NCBI GenBank assembly: GCA_016720825.1
Contig: JADKJV010000021.1
Location: forward strand, 1 to 64,000
Length of the DNA: 64,000 bases
Source: Chitinophagaceae bacterium
GTDB lineage: Bacteria; Bacteroidota; Bacteroidia; Chitinophagales; Chitinophagaceae
Direction: 5' to 3'
In this document: in pieces, positions 35,216-44,236 of the stretch
How positions within the stretch are numbered: position 1 is the first letter of the stretch
Layout of the letters: each line of letters opens with the position of its first letter
Notes under the pieces: model-generated
The model's input: only the letters and a program-made list of their open reading frames with translations
What the model was told of the DNA's origin: nothing
The model's database searches: none
Translations under genes and position numbers: made by a program

Positions 35216-38200
35216 CCGGTTTCAGCACCGGGATTGTAATAGTAACGGTTGTCCCCTTGCCTTTTTCACTCTGGATCGCCAGCGAAGAGCCGGTGGTTTT
35301 CACGAGGTCTTTAATGATCAGGTATCCGAGACCGTTTCCTTTGCGTTTATCAATGTTTGCCGAAGAGATGATGATCTGCTCGGACAATATATTATGCACC
35401 TGCTCGGGCGTCATACCCACACCATCATCTTTCACCTGTAATTGTAAAACGGTTTCTTCGGCTTTGGCAGAAACAGTCACAGCACCGCGTTCACTGAAGT
35501 TGATGGCATTCAGCACGAGATTGTAGACAAGGATTTTCAGTGGCTCATAATACTGGTAAATTTCAATTGTCGGATCCACGGTATTGACCAGAGAAATATT
35601 TTTCTGCTTCGCGATTGACAACAGTACCCCAAACACCTGGTTCACGGTTTCGGCGGGGATGAAAGATTCTTTGGCCAGCCGGCGATTTTCGTGCTGGTAT
35701 TTAATCCAGTTCAGGATATTGGTGGAGAGCAGCTGCAGCTCCTGGGAGGTGTTGGCAATTTCTCGGATTGTTTCCTGCTGCAGTTCTTCGGGAATCTGTG
35801 ATCTTTTTTCACGGAGGTTATTGCCGGCCACGGTCAGGAATTTCAACGGCGTTACAATATCATGGCTGATGATGGAAATCAGTTTTGATTTCAGGCTGTT
35901 GCTTTTTTCAAGTGCATCATTTTGCTGGCTCAGTTCCCAGGTTTTTTCTGCAATTTGTTTTTCCAGTTTCAGCTGGTTTTTCCGGTAACGCTCTGTGCGC
36001 AGGTGGATAAACAGCGCAAACAGGGAGAAGGCGGCCAGGAACGTGAGCAGGTAAAACCACCATTGATTATACCAGGGAGTGGTTATGCCAAAATGGAATT
36101 CCGCATAAGAGTAATTTTCTGTTCCAAAGCCAATGGCTTTCCTGATTTTTACGATGTAATCACCGTGACGCAGTCCGCTTAACCGCAGCAATGAACCGTC
36201 CTCTGTTTCCGCTGTTATCCACTCACCCGATCCGTTCAGTTCATACTCTACATAAATGTTTTCCATATTCCCCCATGCAGGGAAAGCCAGCCGCACCAGC
36301 ACCTCTGAGGTGTTGGATGGCAGCTTGCGGATCGCTGAACTGTCGGCCGCAAAAGTTTTTTTGCCTGCAATGAGTTCATCAAAATAGATGGCGCTTCCCA
36401 GCGAGTCTGTTTTATGTTTTTTAGGATCCACCTGAATCAGGCCATCCATGGTCGGGAATGAAATGTTGCCGTTTTTCAGCCGGAGTGCACAGGGCGTACA
36501 TCCGCCGTTCATTTCCGTCATCTCCATGCCATCGTTTTTGCCGAAATACTGGTAGAAAACAAATCCGGTATTTTTTTCCCAGGCAGTCAGCAAATCTGTA
36601 AACCGTACTTTAAACAATCCGCGGTTCGTACTGATCCAGCAATAACCCAGCTGGTCATCAAAAAAGCAGTGTGTATATAAAAGATATTTGTTCTTATCAA
36701 GCGGCATGGGCTTCAGGATACCGTTTTTCCAGATGTAAAAACCATTGCCATACGTGCCGATCAGGATATAGTTGTCGCGGAATGAAATCGTACGTACACA
36801 GAAATTCTCTTCCCGGAACAGCGTGTCCAGTTTTTTTAATTTCGGATCATACCGCAGGAAACCCGCACAGCCAGCGAGATAAACCATTCCGTCGGGACCT
36901 TGTTTCATATCATAAAAACTGGGATCTCCGCTTCCGGGCGGAAACCGATATTGATAAGCCAGGCTGTCGCCGCTTACATATCCGATCCCGATCGAGTTAC
37001 AGACCGCCGTTTCTTTTCCAATCGCGGTGATAGCAGAGGAAGATCTCATGATGATCGAAGGAAATCCGGTGGTAATTCCTGTTTTGTAATTATAGGAAAA
37101 CAGGCTCGACATCTTGATTATCTTATTATAAGCCGGATACCACAGAATCGAATCTCCCTGGAGAAAAATGGTAAACCCAAATCCACCCGTAATCGGAAGT
37201 TTGTTTTGTCCTTTCGGCGCATCACCCAATTCGTGCCCTTCGTTTGTGAGCACATTTCCATTTGGGAGTTCTACCTGTGAATAGTAGGCGTTGCGCTGGT
37301 TGATGCCGGCGTTCTCATATTTAAAATTCCGCAGGTTGTTTTTACTGATCACCACCAGGCCTTTTGAATCAGTTCCCAGAAAAAGGATTCCCCTTTTTTC
37401 GCTGTACTGTAAGTGATAGATAAAAGCATCCAACGGAATCTGGTTGCAAATCAAGTCGGCCTGGATCACACCATTATTCAGTTTAAATATCCAGGCATTG
37501 TTTTCATTTACCAGCACCGGGTGAGGCATCCCCGATTCCCAAAAAAGGCGGAAATTTTTTCCTGCAGTTCCGGGATGACCAGAAGGCCATACGGTAGGAA
37601 TCGCTTCCAGGTCATGCCCCGCATTTTTTAACCGGTAAACCTGGTTATCGGGTGCCATGATAAAACTTTCGTCGCCGATCTTGAAACCGCTTTTGATGCG
37701 CAGCGGGCTGCTGTGTAACAATGTAAGGTCTTCGTCGCCGGCATGGTAATAATAAAGAGAGTCTCTTAATATATAATAGAAAGACCGCGGGTTATCAGGC
37801 ATAAAGGTTCCGCCAGCCAAATCATGTTTCAGGATTTTTGGGTGGAGCATGGTTTCCCGGAAAAAATCTTCCGATGTCATCAATGCAGCGCGGAATAAAC
37901 CCCGGTTTCCGGTTTTTGCAGCCGGAATATTATAACTAAACTGCAGTTGATTGCCGGCTGATTTTAAAAGATTCCCGCCCATATCAGCCGTAAAAATATT
38001 CCCCTCATTGTTGCGTATGATATAGGCCATCCGCTCGGTGGCGATGCCGGGCATATTCAGCCTGGTATATGACTTAAACTCCTGTCCGTTAAAACGAACA
38101 ACGCCCGCTTCAGTAGCCATCCAGAGAAAGCCGGAGCTTTCATCCCACTCAACCCCTTTAATACCATTGGAAGGAAGTCCGTTTTCTGTACTGTAACGGC

Positions 38201-38285
38201 GAATAGTAAAACCGGCATCCGCCTGGGAAAAGAGCATCTCAGGCAGTAATAAAATCAGGCAACTAATCAGGATGGTTCGAATCAT
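35193..38285 (-). CDS. Propeller-type sensor histidine kinase
   Basis: A 1030-residue hybrid-like sensor without receiver domain. Order: signal peptide (1-20), two-component-regulator propeller repeats (about 25-690, for example YSTENGLPSNGIKGVEWDES), a Y_Y_Y-like beta domain, one membrane helix (WWFYLLTFLAAFSLFALFIHL), a HisKA domain with the phospho-His in SIISHDIVTPLK and a HATPase_c domain with VKDDGVGM, GNGLGYLI and GKGTTVTI. It senses a periplasmic signal and phosphorylates a regulator, presumably the one encoded 34 bases downstream of its start on the same strand order (38,320-38,931). The C-terminus overlaps recX. Confidence 0.9.
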   Translation of the reverse strand: MIRTILISCLILLLPEMLFSQADAGFTIRRYSTENGLPSNGIKGVEWDESSGFLWMATEAGVVRFNGQEFKSYTRLNMPGIATERMAYIIRNNEGNIFTADMGGNLLKSAGNQLQFSYNIPAAKTGNRGLFRAALMTSEDFFRETMLHPKILKHDLAGGTFMPDNPRSFYYILRDSLYYYHAGDEDLTLLHSSPLRIKSGFKIGDESFIMAPDNQVYRLKNAGHDLEAIPTVWPSGHPGTAGKNFRLFWESGMPHPVLVNENNAWIFKLNNGVIQADLICNQIPLDAFIYHLQYSEKRGILFLGTDSKGLVVISKNNLRNFKYENAGINQRNAYYSQVELPNGNVLTNEGHELGDAPKGQNKLPITGGFGFTIFLQGDSILWYPAYNKIIKMSSLFSYNYKTGITTGFPSIIMRSSSAITAIGKETAVCNSIGIGYVSGDSLAYQYRFPPGSGDPSFYDMKQGPDGMVYLAGCAGFLRYDPKLKKLDTLFREENFCVRTISFRDNYILIGTYGNGFYIWKNGILKPMPLDKNKYLLYTHCFFDDQLGYCWISTNRGLFKVRFTDLLTAWEKNTGFVFYQYFGKNDGMEMTEMNGGCTPCALRLKNGNISFPTMDGLIQVDPKKHKTDSLGSAIYFDELIAGKKTFAADSSAIRKLPSNTSEVLVRLAFPAWGNMENIYVEYELNGSGEWITAETEDGSLLRLSGLRHGDYIVKIRKAIGFGTENYSYAEFHFGITTPWYNQWWFYLLTFLAAFSLFALFIHLRTERYRKNQLKLEKQIAEKTWELSQQNDALEKSNSLKSKLISIISHDIVTPLKFLTVAGNNLREKRSQIPEELQQETIREIANTSQELQLLSTNILNWIKYQHENRRLAKESFIPAETVNQVFGVLLSIAKQKNISLVNTVDPTIEIYQYYEPLKILVYNLVLNAINFSERGAVTVSAKAEETVLQLQVKDDGVGMTPEQVHNILSEQIIISSANIDKRKGNGLGYLIIKDLVKTTGSSLAIQSEKGKGTTVTITIPVLKPVKNDSGA

Positions 38286-38319
38286 ATCCGGTTTCTGTCA
38301 ACAAAATAGCGCAAGCATT

Positions 38320-38931
38320 TCAATAATTCACATTATAAAGCGTGGCCAGCTCCATTAATTCTTTAATGTTGCCCGCTCCGGTTTTCTCATATATCCGGGT
38401 TTTGATGGTGGAAATCGTACTCATTTTCAGGTTGAGGATCTCGGCCATTTCTTTGGTTCCCATTCCTTTCAGCAGGTAATGGAGGATTTCAAGTTCCCGG
38501 GAAGTCAGTGCGGAAAAAGGATTACCGGGTTTCCTGCTATCCTGGTGATGTGCAGGCGGGAGCTCATCATCAAAAAACTGGCGGAGCCGGTGGATGATTT
38601 CATCCTCACCCAGTGATTTAGACAAATAATACCGCACGCCCCATTGTTTCAGCGCCTCACCATACACTTCTGCGGGCTGCATGGAAAAGATCAGGATTTT
38701 TAATTTGGGATACACCCTTGCAATATTGGGAATCACTTCCAGCGTGCTGCCGTCGGCTACTACAATATCCAGGATGAGGTGGGTATAATCTTTCCGGAGC
38801 AATTCTTTCATCAGTTCACCGCAGGTAGCCGCCTCACTGATATTTGTATATCCCAGATTAAGCTGAAGATAAATCTTCAACCCCTTCCTGATCATACTGT
38901 GATCGTCCACTATCAGAATATGAGGTTCCAT
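38320..38931 (-). CDS. LuxR/NarL-family response regulator
   Basis: A 203-residue regulator. I start it at the ATG giving MEPHILIVDDHSMIRKG; a further upstream start would add 21 residues not seen in the family. The receiver has the acidic pair VDDH, the phospho-acceptor Asp in LILDIVVADG and the conserved Lys in YLSKSLGE. The C-terminal HTH is LTSRELEILHYLLKG with STISTIKTRIYEK. It is encoded immediately upstream of the sensor kinase gene on the same strand and is its probable partner. Confidence 0.9.
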   Translation of the reverse strand: MEPHILIVDDHSMIRKGLKIYLQLNLGYTNISEAATCGELMKELLRKDYTHLILDIVVADGSTLEVIPNIARVYPKLKILIFSMQPAEVYGEALKQWGVRYYLSKSLGEDEIIHRLRQFFDDELPPAHHQDSRKPGNPFSALTSRELEILHYLLKGMGTKEMAEILNLKMSTISTIKTRIYEKTGAGNIKELMELATLYNVNY

Positions 38932-39046
38932 ACTCGGTGGTTTGTTAAAAGGTGATGCGCGCGTGGGATTACAGATATAAAGGTCTGGAATCATTTTGAT
39001 ATCACTGAGTGAAACGATGGTTGTATTTTAGCAATAAATCGCCCTT

Positions 39047-40045
39047 TTGAAATTATTTTCCGTTTTAATGCTGATCCTTTTTTCTATTCCTGCCATGGCG
39101 CAGCCAGCCTCTGTACCAGCGGGTTATAAGTATGAGGTAAAGCTGACATCTGAAAATGATAATTATGCTTTTACGTATAAAGATGGTTATTACACAAACG
39201 GTATTTTTTTACAGTTGAACTATGTGCCCGCACGTGCTGAGCAGTATTTAAAACTTCACAGTAAACTGGGCAAGCTGAACACCTATTATATGCTGGGGCA
39301 GATGATTTACAACGCAGAAACCTGGCGCAAGCAAACCCCGCCGGATATTGACCGGCCCTATGCCGGCTATCTTTTTGCGCGTAAAGGCTTTGTGCTGCAT
39401 TATAAAAACCAGTCGGTGATGGATTTCAGCGTTTCTGCCGGAACAACCGGGCCCGCTTCCGGCGCAAGGCAGGTGCAGAAATTCTATCACTCGATATTCC
39501 ATCTCCCGCGTATCAGGGCCTGGGAATACCAGCTGAATGGTGAACCGGCGCTGAACTTCCGGTGGGTCTATCACCAGAATATGCTGCGGACTGATCAGGC
39601 AAATCCGTTCACCCAGCTGCATGCCACACTGGAATTAAACGCCGGCAATGTTTTCACGAATGCTTCCGGCGGTTTATTATTAAAAGCGGGCAAACTCCAA
39701 AAACCGCAAGCCAGCACGTTTTATCAGTCAGGCACAGGGAATAACGATGCTGCCGGGAACAAAAAAAGACAAGGCGAGTTATTTGTATTCTTCCACCCGC
39801 AGCTGATGACGCAGATATATAATGCCACGATCCAGGGACCGCTTTTCAAAAAAGACAAAGGGCCGATTACCGGCAAGCCGGTGAATCTCTATTATTTTCA
39901 CCAGTTCGGGTTGTACTTTGTGCATCATCGGATTGCTGCGGCGGTTGTTATGACGTATAAAAACCGCGAAGCAGAAGCGATGCGGATCAAAGAAAGATAT
40001 GGCGGGCTGATGCTGGCCTACCGGTTTGGTGTTCAATCAAAATAA
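39047..40045 (+). CDS. LpxR-like lipid A deacylase (DUF2219 family)
   Basis: A 332-residue outer-membrane protein starting from a TTG (MKLFSVLMLILFSIPAMAQ signal peptide). The family signature LTSENDNYAFTYKDGYYTNG (about 32-51) contains the Asn and Asp residues of the LpxR active site; DRPYAGYLF and an N-terminal and C-terminal pattern of amphipathic strands fit a 12-strand barrel. LpxR removes the 3'-acyloxyacyl chain of lipid A. Assignment is good; activity is inferred. TATTTTAG upstream resembles a -7 word. Confidence 0.8.
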   Translation: MKLFSVLMLILFSIPAMAQPASVPAGYKYEVKLTSENDNYAFTYKDGYYTNGIFLQLNYVPARAEQYLKLHSKLGKLNTYYMLGQMIYNAETWRKQTPPDIDRPYAGYLFARKGFVLHYKNQSVMDFSVSAGTTGPASGARQVQKFYHSIFHLPRIRAWEYQLNGEPALNFRWVYHQNMLRTDQANPFTQLHATLELNAGNVFTNASGGLLLKAGKLQKPQASTFYQSGTGNNDAAGNKKRQGELFVFFHPQLMTQIYNATIQGPLFKKDKGPITGKPVNLYYFHQFGLYFVHHRIAAAVVMTYKNREAEAMRIKERYGGLMLAYRFGVQSK

Positions 40046-40050
40046 TCATT

Positions 40051-40811
40051 ATGGCAAACCCCTTGCTTATTACAACGGTGCAAACCAGCCTGGTTTGGGA
40101 AAACAAAACAGCTAATCTGGATATGCTGGCCGCAAAAATCAACGCCATTGCAGAAAAAACGCACATCGTTGTGCTGCCGGAAATGTTCAGCACGGGATTC
40201 AGCATGAAACCCGAAACGCTGGCTGAAACCATGGATGGTCCGGCTGTTGAATGGATGAAAAAATCGCTGCAGAAAAAAGAGTGATACTAACCGGCAGCCT
40301 GATCATCCAGGAAAACGGTCATTATTTTAACCGGCTGATCTGGATGCTGCCCAATGGTCAATACGGAACATACGACAAACGACATTTATTCGGATATGCA
40401 GGGGAACACAATCATTACACCCCGGGAAATAAAAGGCTGATCACTTCTGTTAACGGATGGGCCGTTAACCTGCAGGTTTGTTACGACCTGCGTTTTCCCG
40501 TATGGGCACGGCAGCAACAGCGTGACGGAGCACCGGAATACGATGTACTGATTTATGTGGCCAACTGGCCCGAGCGGCGCAGCCATCCCCGGAAAACTTT
40601 GTTACAGGCCAGGGCCATCGAAAACCAATGTTATTTGGTGGGTGTGAACCGCGTGGGTGATGATGGTAACCATATTTACCACAGCGGTGATACGATGGTG
40701 GTGAGTCCATTGGGCGAAGTGCTTTATCACCAGCAGGACCGCGAAGAAGTACATACTATTTCATTGGATAAAGACCGGCAGGGAAATTCCGAGCTCCGCC
40801 GAGGAAATTAG
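40051..40811 (+). CDS. Omega-amidase/nitrilase family protein, frameshifted
   Basis: Two frames (40051-40284 and 40251-40811) form one C-N hydrolase of about 253 residues, close to YafV-type omega-amidases. Catalytic triad: Glu in VLPEMFSTGF (near 44), Lys in YDKRHLF and Cys in NLQVCYDLRFPVW. Adding one A to the run after ATG at 40257 (to read AAEKRVILTGS) restores the frame. The usual C-terminal segment after SLDKDR is missing, and the 3' end overlaps the convergent S41 gene by 56 bases. Family enzymes hydrolyse alpha-ketoglutaramate. Confidence 0.75.
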
Positions 40812-42315
40812 TGGACTCCTTATCCTTCTTTATCAACTCCAGCACTTTATCCAGTTTATAATCCTGGCCTTTTTTAACAGCCTCAACTGTCGGGAGGGAT
40901 TCAATATCAGGTTGCACACCGCGGCCGTCTTTCGGGCGGTTCTTGTCCATCACGAGGCGGAATAGTGGTAAACGGAAACGCAATCCTGTTTCGGGCAGCG
41001 TTACATCCGGAATCAGCCAGGCGGTATTGCCATAAGCACCGCCGCCGGTTTCTTCACCAACAATCAGCACATTCGATTGTCCTTTGATCGCACTGGCGAA
41101 TAAGGTGGTTGCGGAAAAAGAATTACCGCCCGTCAGCAAATACACTTTCCCTTCGTAATGATTGTGTTTTTTGGGATGGAAAGCATGTCTTTCAAAATAC
41201 CCGAAATGATAAAGACCATCCCTGCGTTTTTTCGTGAAGAATGTAATGAAAAGCTGGTTCCAGAAATGATTCTTGATATAATGCCCGTACCGGCTTCCCT
41301 TGCGGAGGGCGTACAGCGAATCTGAAATTTTAAAAGGATGGTCAGCAATAAAACGGCTGATGAGTGTGGAGTTTGTTACACTGCCGCCGCCATTGCCACG
41401 TACATCAATAATCAGGTGTGTGATGCCATTGTTCTTCAGGGCAGCAAATGAGTTTTTAAAGAAGCCGCGCAGACCGTAGCCTTTTGCAAAAGTGGACAGG
41501 TCCATCATGGCGCTGTGATTGGCCGTATCTATTTTCAGCAAACGGGCTGCATTCATACGCGCCAGTTTTTTCTCACGGGCAGTGGGCTCTGTTGTGGCCG
41601 GGCGGATTATCCCACCAGTGCGTCGCCTGGCTGTATCGGGCGAAGGGCTGAACGGTTTAATGATTGTGGTACCCTGTTTGCCGCGCACATCCACATAACC
41701 GATTTCATACTGATCAGATAATCCATACACAGATGTATACAAGGAACCAAAAAACCCGCGGTTGCTTAAGGTCTGGTATTTATGGGTTAGATTATATCCA
41801 TCGGCAGAAATATACCGGAACAAACTGTCGAGTATAACATGAATCGGGCGCTTGTTAATAGATGTAATCAGTGCACCACGTACCAGGATGCTGTCGCGGC
41901 GGTTGAGGTTGGCCGTTACTTCCACCGTATCATTCCATGTTTTTACACTGATGGGAAACATTTTCCCCAGGCGAACCGTATCGGCATATTTGTTCCACGC
42001 TTTGGAAGAACGCACGGTGGTGTGTCCGCAGTTAATCTGCGCCGTGGTATAGTTGAGTAACTGGCGGAACTGTGATTCTGTCATGGAATCGCCGAGCATG
42101 GATTCAGCACGATTGAAAAAATACTGAACGCTGTCTTTGGTCTGATACCAGTATAACCCGGGGTGATGTGATTCGAGCAGGCTGCGGTAAATGCGGAAAT
42201 CCTGCTGCAGTTTTTCGGGGGCGTATTTTTTTTCGGGCGAAAAATGCGGACGGCTGACCGAGCAGCCGGACAAAACCAGGGATCCCAATAACAAATACAT
42301 CAATCTCCGCATCAT
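40756..42315 (-). CDS. S41 family peptidase, lipoprotein
   Basis: A 519-residue C-terminal processing peptidase-like protein. A lipoprotein signal ends LSGC (Cys at 18). The S41 core is seen in VRGNGGGSVTNSTLISRF, the catalytic Ser in GGNSFSATTLFASAIKG (with the Lys of AIKG) and EETGGGAYGN. A PDZ-like part precedes it. The C-terminus runs 18 residues beyond the expected end (after IKKDK) into the overlap with the omega-amidase gene. It is probably an outer- or inner-membrane-anchored periplasmic protease. Confidence 0.85.
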   Translation of the reverse strand: MMRRLMYLLLGSLVLSGCSVSRPHFSPEKKYAPEKLQQDFRIYRSLLESHHPGLYWYQTKDSVQYFFNRAESMLGDSMTESQFRQLLNYTTAQINCGHTTVRSSKAWNKYADTVRLGKMFPISVKTWNDTVEVTANLNRRDSILVRGALITSINKRPIHVILDSLFRYISADGYNLTHKYQTLSNRGFFGSLYTSVYGLSDQYEIGYVDVRGKQGTTIIKPFSPSPDTARRRTGGIIRPATTEPTAREKKLARMNAARLLKIDTANHSAMMDLSTFAKGYGLRGFFKNSFAALKNNGITHLIIDVRGNGGGSVTNSTLISRFIADHPFKISDSLYALRKGSRYGHYIKNHFWNQLFITFFTKKRRDGLYHFGYFERHAFHPKKHNHYEGKVYLLTGGNSFSATTLFASAIKGQSNVLIVGEETGGGAYGNTAWLIPDVTLPETGLRFRLPLFRLVMDKNRPKDGRGVQPDIESLPTVEAVKKGQDYKLDKVLELIKKDKESTNFLGGARNFPAGLYPMK

Positions 42316-42328
42316 AATTCAATTGGGG

Positions 42329-43357
42329 TCAGAGGTGAACCCATCCCTGGGCTTTTATGGGATGTGTGTTACCTCCTTTGGTAATAATTTTTGCTCCGGC
42401 TTCTTCATCGGTCATATAACCCACCACACTGATTTGCTCATTCAGCACCAGCTTTTCATATTCGGTGGGGTCAATCGTGAATAGTAATTCATAATCCTCA
42501 CCGCCACTCAGCGCACAGGCGGTTGGATCCATTTCAAATTTAAACACCGCCTTCTTCATTTCTTCATGCACAGGAATTTTCTCCTCATACAATACACAAC
42601 CCAGGCGGCTTTGTTTGCAGATATGCAGGATTTCTGAACTGAGTCCGTCGCTAATATCCATCATAGACGTCGGAATAATCTCAGCATCCGACAGGAAATC
42701 AACTATATCTTTTCGCGCTTCCGGTTTTAATAACCTTCCGATCACATAAGATTCACCTTCGAGGTCGGGCTGCACCTGCGGGCTTTCGAGGAAAATCTTT
42801 TTCTCCCTTTCCATAAACAACAAACCCACATAAGCCGCACCGAGATCACCACTGACACAAACCAGGTCGCCTTTTTTAGCCGTACTTCTTTTTACAAATT
42901 TGTCAGGCGCCACTTCACCAATCGCTGTTACAGAAATCACCAGCCCTTTTTTGGAAGTACAGGTGTCTCCGCCAACCAGGTCAACACCATATTTGGCGCA
43001 GGCCGCATAAACGCCTTCGTAAAATTCTTCGAGTGCTTCCACGCTGAAACGGTTGCTGATGCCAATACTCATAGTAATCTGCGTAGGCGTGGCATTCATC
43101 GCATAGATATCACTCAGGTTCACCACCACAGATTTATAGCCGAGGTGTTTGAGCGGTGTGTACATGAGATCGAAATGCACATCTTCCAGCAATAAATCGG
43201 TGGTGATAACAGTTTGCTTGCCGAAATGATCAATCACGGCCGCATCATCACCCACGCCCAGGATGGTTGTGGCATTCTGGAGGTCAATATTTTTAGTGAG
43301 ATGGTCAATCAGCCCGAATTCGCCCAGGCTGCCGATCTCTGTTCTTTCCTGACTCAT
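42329..43357 (-). CDS. thiL: Thiamine-monophosphate kinase
   Basis: A 342-residue ThiL of the AIR-synthase-related fold. It opens LGEFGLIDHLTKNI and has ILGVGDDAAVID (the Mg/ATP-binding motif, about 34-45), NLSDIYAMNATP, LVGGDTCTS, MMDISDGLSSEILH and SGGEDYELLFTIDP. All positions expected for ThiL are present. It phosphorylates thiamine monophosphate to the pyrophosphate cofactor in the cytoplasm. No TPP riboswitch was seen upstream. It follows the inositol monophosphatase gene by 46 bases. Confidence 0.95.
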   Translation of the reverse strand: MSQERTEIGSLGEFGLIDHLTKNIDLQNATTILGVGDDAAVIDHFGKQTVITTDLLLEDVHFDLMYTPLKHLGYKSVVVNLSDIYAMNATPTQITMSIGISNRFSVEALEEFYEGVYAACAKYGVDLVGGDTCTSKKGLVISVTAIGEVAPDKFVKRSTAKKGDLVCVSGDLGAAYVGLLFMEREKKIFLESPQVQPDLEGESYVIGRLLKPEARKDIVDFLSDAEIIPTSMMDISDGLSSEILHICKQSRLGCVLYEEKIPVHEEMKKAVFKFEMDPTACALSGGEDYELLFTIDPTEYEKLVLNEQISVVGYMTDEEAGAKIITKGGNTHPIKAQGWVHL

Positions 43358-43403
43358 ATTATTAATGACTATTTATTAAAACGGAAGCGCACTGTATATA
43401 TTA

Positions 43404-44180
43404 TCAGAGACTGCCGCCGTTGATCACTTCGAGTACTTTATCGTGAATCAATCCGTTCGTGGCCAGCAATGCGTGCTGGTAAGGTGAAAACGGATTGCCC
43501 GCATGGTCGGTTACTTTTCCGCCAGCTTCTGTTACCATAATAAACCCCGCCGCGCTGTCCCACGCTTCCAGTTTCTGTTCAAAGAAACCGTCAAAACGGC
43601 CGGCAGCTACCCAGCATAAATCAATGGCAGCTGAACCCAGGCGACGAACGGGAACACCTTTGCGGACAAACCGCTCAAACATCTCAATTGGTCCGTTGGC
43701 AGAGTTAATATACGTATAGGGGAAACCGGTAACCAGGCAGGCGTGCAGGGTTTCGGTTTCGCGGCTTACATGGATGGGTTTACCGTTCAAGGTGGCGCCC
43801 ATACCTTTTTCGGCCAGGAAAAACTCGTTCAGGTGGGGGTTGAACACAGCGCCCATGATGATTTCGCCGTCTTTTTCAATGGCGATGGACACGCAGTTGA
43901 GCGGGATGCCGTGGGCAAAGTTGACTGTTCCGTCAATCGGGTCAATGATCCATTTATAGGTGGAATCCTGGACGATTTCACCGGTTTCTTCTGCTAAAAT
44001 CTGGTGATCGGGGAAGCGGGATTTGATAACGGCCAAGATGGCTTTTTCCGAAGCGTGGTCAGCCTCGGTGACCAGGTTATTCACGCCTTCTTTATTGGCA
44101 ATGGTAAATTCGCCGTTGAAAAATCGAATGATCTCTGCGGCACCGGCTTTGGCCGCATCCACCAGGGTGGTTTTAAGCAT
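43404..44180 (-). CDS. Inositol monophosphatase family protein
   Basis: A 258-residue SuhB/IMPase-type phosphatase. Motifs: LAEETGE (metal-binding Glu), WIIDPIDGTVNFAHG (DPIDGT, about 83-97) and EAWDSAAGFIMVTEAGG (WD..AG). All metal ligands are present. I start it at the ATG at 44180, directly after the -7 word TATCTTTG; an upstream TTG would overlap the promoter. Substrates may be inositol phosphate, NADP or 3'-phosphoadenylate. Confidence 0.9.
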   Translation of the reverse strand: MLKTTLVDAAKAGAAEIIRFFNGEFTIANKEGVNNLVTEADHASEKAILAVIKSRFPDHQILAEETGEIVQDSTYKWIIDPIDGTVNFAHGIPLNCVSIAIEKDGEIIMGAVFNPHLNEFFLAEKGMGATLNGKPIHVSRETETLHACLVTGFPYTYINSANGPIEMFERFVRKGVPVRRLGSAAIDLCWVAAGRFDGFFEQKLEAWDSAAGFIMVTEAGGKVTDHAGNPFSPYQHALLATNGLIHDKVLEVINGGSL

Positions 44181-44183
44181 GCG

Positions 44184-44230
44184 CAAAGATAATAAACCCG
44201 CTGCCGACAGGGCCGGAAGGATTATTTTTG
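44184..44230. promoter_or_regulatory. Divergent pair of Bacteroidota -7 promoter words
   Basis: On the minus strand TATCTTTG (44184-44191) ends three bases before the IMPase ATG. On the plus strand TATTTTTG (44223-44230) ends six bases before the glycosyltransferase ATG at 44237. Both fit TAnnTTTG and imply very short leaders. Confidence 0.65.
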
Positions 44231-44236
44231 CCCGGC

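Noticed and set aside
43358..43403. TPP riboswitch upstream of thiL
   Set aside because: The gap is 46 bases and has no CUGAGA-type motif; it is too short.
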